64,000 bases of DNA from CAZLMW01 sp964560875 (GTDB lineage Bacteria > Myxococcota_A > UBA9042). Shown piece by piece: positions 57,315 to 64,000 of this stretch. The notes beneath the pieces are model-generated. The model ran no database searches. It was not told where the DNA came from and saw only the letters and a list, made by a program, of their open reading frames with translations. Position 1 is the first letter of the stretch. The number at the start of each line of letters is the position of its first letter. The position numbers were made by a program, and so were the translations under genes. The stretch spans positions 9,956 to 73,955 of the forward strand of contig CAZLMW010000031.1 of NCBI GenBank assembly GCA_964560875.1. Direction: 5' to 3'.

Positions 57315-60300
57315 GGTCCATCCCCGCGTGCGCGGGGCAGTCGCCTTTTGAGCGATCGCAGTCGCTTCCATGTTGGGTCCATCCCCGCGTGCGCGGGGCA
57401 GTCGAACGAACGGCATTGCGGCCCATTCTGCCTGCGGGTCCATCCCCGCGTGCGCGGGGCAGTCCGGGAAACGCGCCTTGAGAACGGCGTAACCACGGGT
57501 CCATCCCCGCGTGCGCGGGGCAGTCCGCGATACCCCGAGCTGGCCGAGGCGTTCTACGGGTCCATCCCCGCGTGCGCGGGGCAGTCCAGCACGTCCTGCC
57601 AGCGTCCAAGGCGCAATTCGGTCCATCCCCGCGTGCGCGGGGCAGTCCCGTGGTCTGCGCAGCAACATCGGCAACGCTCTGGTCCATCCCCGCGTGCGCG
57701 GGGCAGTCACTCGTCGTGTGTCTTGACGTCGTCGGTCATCGGGTCCATCCCCGCGTGCGCGGGGCAGTCGCCGACGAGCGATCCGCGGTTGGATTCCAAG
57801 GGGGTCCATCCCCGCGTGCGCGGGGCAGTCGCCGGCCGCGCATCCGATCGGGCGGGCGGTTCGGGTCCATCCCCGCGTGCGCGGGGCAGTCTCCGCCGAA
57901 TGGCAAGGCACGTACGCGATCTCGGGTCCATCCCCGCGTGCGCGGGGCAGTCCCGACCTTCACCGCCAAAACACGATCCGTCCCGGGTCCATCCCCGCGT
58001 GCGCGGGGCAGTCCGGCGCCCGAATTGCCGCGCCCGCCGATTACGGGGTCCATCCCCGCGTGCGCGGGGCAGTCTTAGCGGAAGGACTCGACGACCTCGC
58101 CGAGACGGGTCCATCCCCGCGTGCGCGGGGCAGTCGTCCTGCGCGATGATGTCCGCGTGCATGATGTGGGTCCATCCCCGCGTGCGCGGGGCAGTCGCCG
58201 CAGTAACAACGGCCACAGCGCCTTCCAAGGGTCCATCCCCGCGTGCGCGGGGCAGTCCATCTTGTGCTCCACGAATGGCGAGGTTGACGGGGTCCATCCC
58301 CGCGTGCGCGGGGCAGTCGTGGAGTTAGCAACGATCGCCGCGCTAACACCGGGTCCATCCCCGCGTGCGCGGGGCAGTCGCTCTCGGAGCAACTGGAAGG
58401 TCGCCATGTCGGGGTCCATCCCCGCGTGCGCGGGGCAGTCCAGGCCCGCTTGCGCAAGTCGCATTGCCTGAAGGGTCCATCCCCGCGTGCGCGGGGCAGT
58501 CCAACAGTGACTGCAACGAGACCATGCGCCCCTGGGTCCATCCCCGCGTGCGCGGGGCAGTCCGTACGGGCCGATAGGGCTCAGTGACAAGAACCGGGTC
58601 CATCCCCGCGTGCGCGGGGCAGTCCTCGACATCGCGACCAAGGAAGCGGAGCACCGGGGTCCATCCCCGCGTGCGCGGGGCAGTCCGCTTGATTGACCGG
58701 GGCACACCATCGTCCTGGGGTCCATCCCCGCGTGCGCGGGGCAGTCCTGGCGATCAAGCGGAGTCGACGGGGCATCCACGGTCCATCCCCGCGTGCGCGG
58801 GGCAGTCGCATCGTTGCCGGTCCATCGGAACGTCAACGGGGGTCCATCCCCGCGTGCGCGGGGCAGTCTCTCGCGTTGCGTTGGCGTAGAGCCTAGTAAC
58901 GGGTCCATCCCCGCGTGCGCGGGGCAGTCCGAGCAAAGCGACCGCGCCTACCGGGCCGACGAGGTCCATCCCCGCGTGCGCGGGGCAGTCCCGCGCGGCT
59001 CGTCCACACCGGATGATCTCGCGGGTCCATCCCCGCGTGCGCGGGGCAGTCCGAGCGCGCGCAGCTGGGGCCCGAATTGCTCGTGGGTCCATCCCCGCGT
59101 GCGCGGGGCAGTCTAGCTGCCGTGCAAGAGGAGGCAACGAGCGTCGGGTCCATCCCCGCGTGCGCGGGGCAGTCGCACCCGTGAGCGGGGAGCCCGTTGT
59201 CGACGGGGGTCCATCCCCGCGTGCGCGGGGCAGTCCACGAGCTCCTGTGGCGCAAGAGCAACCAGCCGGGTCCATCCCCGCGTGCGCGGGGCAGTCGCTG
59301 TCAACGTGGTCAAAGCAATTCGTCAAGCGGGTCCATCCCCGCGTGCGCGGGGCAGTCCGTCGACGCGGTCGCGTACCTGATTCGGCTCAAGGTCCATCCC
59401 CGCGTGCGCGGGGCAGTCTGCCGCGTCACGCCCGACCGCTTCGCCGTTTCGGGTCCATCCCCGCGTGCGCGGGGCAGTCTGTTCTCGACCTTTTCGCCCT
59501 CGGCGCGCCATGGGTCCATCCCCGCGTGCGCGGGGCAGTCGCGTTCAACGCGTCAAAGGCCGTCAAGCCTTCGGGTCCATCCCCGCGTGCGCGGGGCAGT
59601 CGCTCTCGCTGGCTATGCGAGCCGCACCAGTCAGGGTCCATCCCCGCGTGCGCGGGGCAGTCGCCACCGTCCTCGAGCACGGACAGCAATCGCAGGGTCC
59701 ATCCCCGCGTGCGCGGGGCAGTCCACGGTAACGGTCGCCTACAACGCCAACGGTCGGGTCCATCCCCGCGTGCGCGGGGCAGTCTATCTCGAGCCGAGCC
59801 GGCGGCGGTCCCAGCACGGTCCATCCCCGCGTGCGCGGGGCAGTCCGGGTCCTTCCTGGAGGGGGTACGGGGGGCAGGGGTCCATCCCCGCGTGCGCGGG
59901 GCAGTCCNNNNNNNNNNNNNNNNNNNNNNNNNNNNNNNNNNNNNNNNNNNNNNNNNNNNNNNNNNNNNNNNNNNNNNNNNNNNNNNNNNNNNNNNNNNNN
60001 NNNNNNNGGTCCATCCCCGCGTGCGCGGGGCAGTCCACGAAGAGACGATCACCGAGCGCGAAAGCAAGGGTCCATCCCCGCGTGCGCGGGGCAGTCGCGC
60101 ACCATGCGCCGAGCTGGGAATAGGGCGGGGGTCCATCCCCGCGTGCGCGGGGCAGTCGGCCGCGCCGAGCTCGTGATCGGCTTGATCCCGGGTCCATCCC
60201 CGCGTGCGCGGGGCAGTCCGTGGAGCTCAAGTGCTACGGAAACAAGGTCCGGGTCCATCCCCGCGTGCGCGGGGCAGTCCAGCTTGTGACCGGCCGGCGC

Positions 60301-63300
60301 GGATCGGGAAAGGGTCCATCCCCGCGTGCGCGGGGCAGTCGCGACAAGTGGTGCTCGGCCGTGATCACAGACGGGTCCATCCCCGCGTGCGCGGGGCAGT
60401 CGATCCCAAACCCGATATTGAGCTTGTCGCAACGGGTCCATCCCCGCGTGCGCGGGGCAGTCCGGATCCCCCCCGGGGCGCGGCTGCAGGCTGTGGGTCC
60501 ATCCCCGCGTGCGCGGGGCAGTCCGATCTGCGCAATCTGCAGGGACCACTGAGCAAGGTCCATCCCCGCGTGCGCGGGGCAGTCCGTGGGAGCGCCGCTG
60601 GCTCGCTGGTGTGCTACGGTCCATCCCCGCGTGCGCGGGGCAGTCGAGCTCGACGCCGACTGCCTCTGGCTGAACAAGGGTCCATCCCCGCGTGCGCGGG
60701 GCAGTCGACCGCGACGGGGGCGGTGGCAAGAACGGGCAGGGTCCATCCCCGCGTGCGCGGGGCAGTCGGCAGCGCCAACCCGCACCGGGTGATCGCCAAC
60801 GGTCCATCCCCGCGTGCGCGGGGCAGTCTAGGCCATCGGTGTCTCCGCTCAGCATGGTCGGGGTCCATCCCCGCGTGCGCGGGGCAGTCGCGCACCATGC
60901 CGCGGTGTTCGAGTAAGGAGGAGGTCCATCCCCGCGTGCGCGGGGCAGTCGGCCGCCCCTTCCACGCCGGCGGCAGGCGCTTGGGTCCATCCCCGCGTGC
61001 GCGGGGCAGTCCAGCCGCCAGCGGGCACGCACCGGCGCGGCCGGGGTCCATCCCCGCGTGCGCGGGGCAGTCGCCCCTACCTCGGGCTCGCACGTCTCGA
61101 GATACGGTCCATCCCCGCGTGCGCGGGGCAGTCTCCTATGCGTCGTCGCGGTTGTCGATGATGGTGGGTCCATCCCCGCGTGCGCGGGGCAGTCGTCTGG
61201 TGGAAGGGCCAAGGGGCCGCGGCCGAGGGTCCATCCCCGCGTGCGCGGGGCAGTCCCGCAGACAAGCCGCAGTTTCGCGATGCTCTCGGGTCCATCCCCG
61301 CGTGCGCGGGGCAGTCCGCTGGCCGTTTACGTCGCCCATGACCGGATCGGGTCCATCCCCGCGTGCGCGGGGCAGTCCGACCACGCGGAAGCATTCAAGG
61401 TGTTTCATAAGGTCCATCCCCGCGTGCGCGGGGCAGTCCTGACCGCCGCGGAGACGTGCAAGGCGACCTCGGGTCCATCCCCGCGTGCGCGGGGCAGTCC
61501 AGTCGCGGTACCGGCTTGCCTCCATTTTCGCGGGTCCATCCCCGCGTGCGCGGGGCAGTCCAGGAAGATGGGGGGCGAACATTGCAAACATCGGGTCCAT
61601 CCCCGCGTGCGCGGGGCAGTCCGGTCGACGACGACGTCGGTGCTGTAGCGCTTGGGTCCATCCCCGCGTGCGCGGGGCAGTCGTCTCGAGCCGGGTTGCG
61701 TCGTGGAGGAGATGGGGTCCATCCCCGCGTGCGCGGGGCAGTCGCAAGCAGTGGTCCGACGAAACCACGTCAAGGGGGTCCATCCCCGCGTGCGCGGGGC
61801 AGTCGTGCCGCTCTGGCTGTCCCGAATCTCGGGCTCGGGTCCATCCCCGCGTGCGCGGGGCAGTCGTCAGGCGAACGTTGCAGCGGATCACAAGCTTGGG
61901 TCCATCCCCGCGTGCGCGGGGCAGTCAAGGGATCGAGGGAATGAATCTGCTCGACTTGGGGTCCATCCCCGCGTGCGCGGGGCAGTCGTGGCCAAGACAC
62001 CGCCCTGGCGCTTTCCGAGAGGTCCATCCCCGCGTGCGCGGGGCAGTCCAATGACAGACCAAACCCAACGATTCTAGGCAGGGTCCATCCCCGCGTGCGC
62101 GGGGCAGTCCCGATGGAACATGGTCGGTGAGCTCGAGATCGGGGTCCATCCCCGCGTGCGCGGGGCAGTCTTCGGGCCGAAAGTTGAGCTTGACCCCGAG
62201 TCGGGTCCATCCCCGCGTGCGCGGGGCAGTCCTAGAATAGCGACCGCTGCCTCTTGCGTGACACGGTCCATCCCCGCGTGCGCGGGGCAGTCGTTTGGGC
62301 TTCACCACGACACGATAGGTTGCGGGGTCCATCCCCGCGTGCGCGGGGCAGTCGCGTTCTTCTTGCGGGCGACCCGCTTGGTCCCGGGTCCATCCCCGCG
62401 TGCGCGGGGCAGTCAGTCCTGTGCCGTCACGGGCACCATTGACGTGGGGTCCATCCCCGCGTGCGCGGGGCAGTCGCCACACTGCCGGTGTCCTGGGCGA
62501 TTGCGCCGGGTCCATCCCCGCGTGCGCGGGGCAGTCCAAGGCCTTCCGGTCCGCCTGTCCCGAGCATCGGGTCCATCCCCGCGTGCGCGGGGCAGTCCGA
62601 TCACCATCGCGGCGCCGCCATATCGGGCGGGGTCCATCCCCGCGTGCGCGGGGCAGTCGCCGTCTTGAGCTCCGCGGCAATGTCTTCGATGGGTCCATCC
62701 CCGCGTGCGCGGGGCAGTCGTGACCGGGCAATGATGCGGCCGATCGGGAAAGGGTCCATCCCCGCGTGCGCGGGGCAGTCGGTCCCGACAGCCGTGTCCG
62801 GCGGGCACACCAGGGTCCATCCCCGCGTGCGCGGGGCAGTCGATGTAGCGTTGTGCTCGAGGACAGTGGCCCCGGGTCCATCCCCGCGTGCGCGGGGCAG
62901 TCTTGAAGACACTGCGCCTCTTCTGCGCCGATTGCGGTCCATCCCCGCGTGCGCGGGGCAGTCTCAGCGCGCCACTAGGCGCCCGATTCTGCTGCGGGTC
63001 CATCCCCGCGTGCGCGGGGCAGTCGGCTACCGTTTCCCCAGCTAGATGCGAGCTCGGGGTCCATCCCCGCGTGCGCGGGGCAGTCCATGGAACTATTCGC
63101 CCCGGACCTCCCGGGCGGGGTCCATCCCCGCGTGCGCGGGGCAGTCCAACGGGATCGATGGCGCGGGAGTCCTTGCCGGGGTCCATCCCCGCGTGCGCGG
63201 GGCAGTCCTCGCATTGAGGCATCGAAGTGCAGAGACGGGGGGTCCATCCCCGCGTGCGCGGGGCAGTCCGCCCCCACGCCAACGAGCCCTGCATCATGCC

Positions 63301-64000
63301 GGGTCCATCCCCGCGTGCGCGGGGCAGTCTCGATGAGCCTGCCTCGAGCGTCGCTGATCTGGGGTCCATCCCCGCGTGCGCGGGGCAGTCGGGGTCGAAG
63401 TCGAGGAAGTCAAGCGCGTGCTGGGTCCATCCCCGCGTGCGCGGGGCAGTCCCGTTGCCCAACGCCCCCGAAGGCAGCGTCCTGGGTCCATCCCCGCGTG
63501 CGCGGGGCAGTCCGCGGCAGCGGTCGGTGGGCTTCACCCACTACGGGTCCATCCCCGCGTGCGCGGGGCAGTCCACGATGCAAACCGACCCCGCGCCGTG
63601 CGTGAGGGTCCATCCCCGCGTGCGCGGGGCAGTCCTGCCTCGCAGTCATAGGAGACCCCATCGCTCGGGTCCATCCCCGCGTGCGCGGGGCAGTCATGAT
63701 GAACCAATCGTCCTCGTCGGTGGTCCAGGGTCCATCCCCGCGTGCGCGGGGCAGTCGTGCTGGCGCAACCTGACAACGCTGTCCTGACGGGTCCATCCCC
63801 GCGTGCGCGGGGCAGTCCCCCGTTCAAACTCCCCTACGAGTACGGGATCGGGTCCATCCCCGCGTGCGCGGGGCAGTCCCGTTCGCATCGCCACGACCAA
63901 GCAACCGGATGGGTCCATCCCCGCGTGCGCGGGGCAGTCCGAATGCTCACCAAGCACCGGGCGAACGGTGACGGTCCATCCCCGCGTGCGCGGGGCAGTC
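57315..64000 (-). CRISPR. Large type I-E CRISPR array, continues beyond the window
   Basis: 109 identical 28-bp repeats are visible (43 before the gap, first 57315-57342; 66 after it, 60008 to 64000). On the plus strand each starts GGTCCATCCCC and ends CGGGGCAGTC. There are 107 complete spacers, nearly all 33 nt and two of 34, with a 61-bp period. The reverse complement starts GACTGCCCCGCGC and ends GCGGGGATGGACC, closely matching the E. coli I-E repeat, including the CCCCGC/GCGGGG stem and the ATxxACC handle. crRNA is therefore on the minus strand. The base before each plus-strand repeat is G in 91 of 107 spacers, so the functional repeat is 29 nt ending in C on the crRNA strand, with 32-nt spacers. 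No leader or cas gene is in the window; they are expected past 64000. Confidence 0.98.
59908..60007. other. Assembly gap (100 N) inside the CRISPR array
   Basis: A run of exactly 100 N after the first base of a spacer and immediately before a repeat. The number of missing repeat-spacer units is unknown. Confidence 0.98.

Noticed and set aside
58808..58840. Spacer containing GGTCCATC, the first eight bases of the repeat
   Set aside because: One such match among 107 spacers can arise by chance and the repeat period is undisturbed.
60280..62752. Two spacers (60280 and 62720) sharing GATCGGGAAAG at their end
   Set aside because: The match stops after about 14 nt and the second spacer has a stop in the frame that gives the P-loop, so common origin is not supported.
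57234..64000. Many open frames such as VHPRVRGAV, CPAHAGMD and PRTRGWT repeats
   Set aside because: They are translations of the CRISPR repeat in different frames, not genes.
57315..64000. Array transcribed on the plus strand with the leader at 57200
   Set aside because: The repeat orientation that matches known I-E repeats, and the biased base next to the repeat, both point to the minus strand.

Overview
This is a 64-kb, high-GC (roughly two-thirds G+C by eye) bacterial window with very GC-rich third codon positions. It fits a Myxococcota / former Deltaproteobacteria-type genome. The evidence is three Hanks-type Ser/Thr kinases, many lipoproteins with Asp/Thr/Ser/Gly-rich linkers behind the lipobox, Cys-rich 'CDDGNPCT' repeat proteins, a Kelch lipoprotein, a ferritin-like lipoprotein and a TonB2-type energy-transducing operon. 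Lineage is an inference; no rRNA or tRNA was recognised. Two runs of exactly 100 N (43520-43619 and 59908-60007) are scaffold gaps of unknown true length, and both lie at repetitive sequence.

Layout. 1-6816 (minus): a membrane-anchored Ser/Thr kinase translationally coupled to an exported TPR-like protein that runs off the left edge, preceded by a 1420-aa TIR - STAND NTPase - transmembrane - WD40-like protein. 7042-9983 (plus): a polytopic glycosyltransferase-like protein coupled to a membrane sulfatase/phosphoethanolamine-transferase-like enzyme. 10096-11945 (plus): an SDR oxidoreductase coupled to a second kinase with a DFS instead of DFG motif. 11961-13635 (minus): a ferritin-like lipoprotein and a small lipoprotein. 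13745-23458 (minus): a beta-helix lipoprotein, DUF3450, TtpC-like TolQ, ExbB, ExbD, TonB, a TPR protein and a TonB-dependent receptor. Most junctions overlap by ATGA, so this is one outer-membrane uptake machine. A 146-bp structured insertion sits between exbD and tonB. 23459-25034: gene remnants, a His-rich lipoprotein and a divergent promoter region. 25035-39738 is mostly cell-surface proteins: a papain-like/TSP3/Cys-rich/beta-helix lipoprotein, two uncharacterised secreted proteins, an oligopeptidase B-like lipoprotein, a GT39-like membrane protein, the Kelch lipoprotein and four low-complexity-linker lipoproteins, one carrying a helix-hairpin-helix domain. 40062-43449: a thioredoxin-like lipoprotein, a divergent uracil-DNA-glycosylase-fold protein, a 22-bp tandem repeat and a HEXXH metallopeptidase. 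43743-52361: a 2872-aa lipoprotein with five Cys-rich arrays, four propeller-like blocks and a C-terminal fibrinogen-like domain. 52543-56876: a third kinase with an N-terminal Cys cluster, a coupled PI-PLC-like lipoprotein and a YwqK/MORN-like lipoprotein.

57315 to the right edge is a very large type I-E CRISPR array: 109 visible identical 28-bp repeats and 107 complete spacers, interrupted by one gap and continuing past the window. By comparison with the E. coli I-E repeat the crRNA strand is minus. The end seen here is therefore leader-distal (older spacers), and leader and cas genes are expected beyond 64000; none is in this window. Two spacers at 60097 and 60890 are diverged versions of the same protospacer whose differences fall mainly at every third base, a record of targeting the same gene in related invaders.
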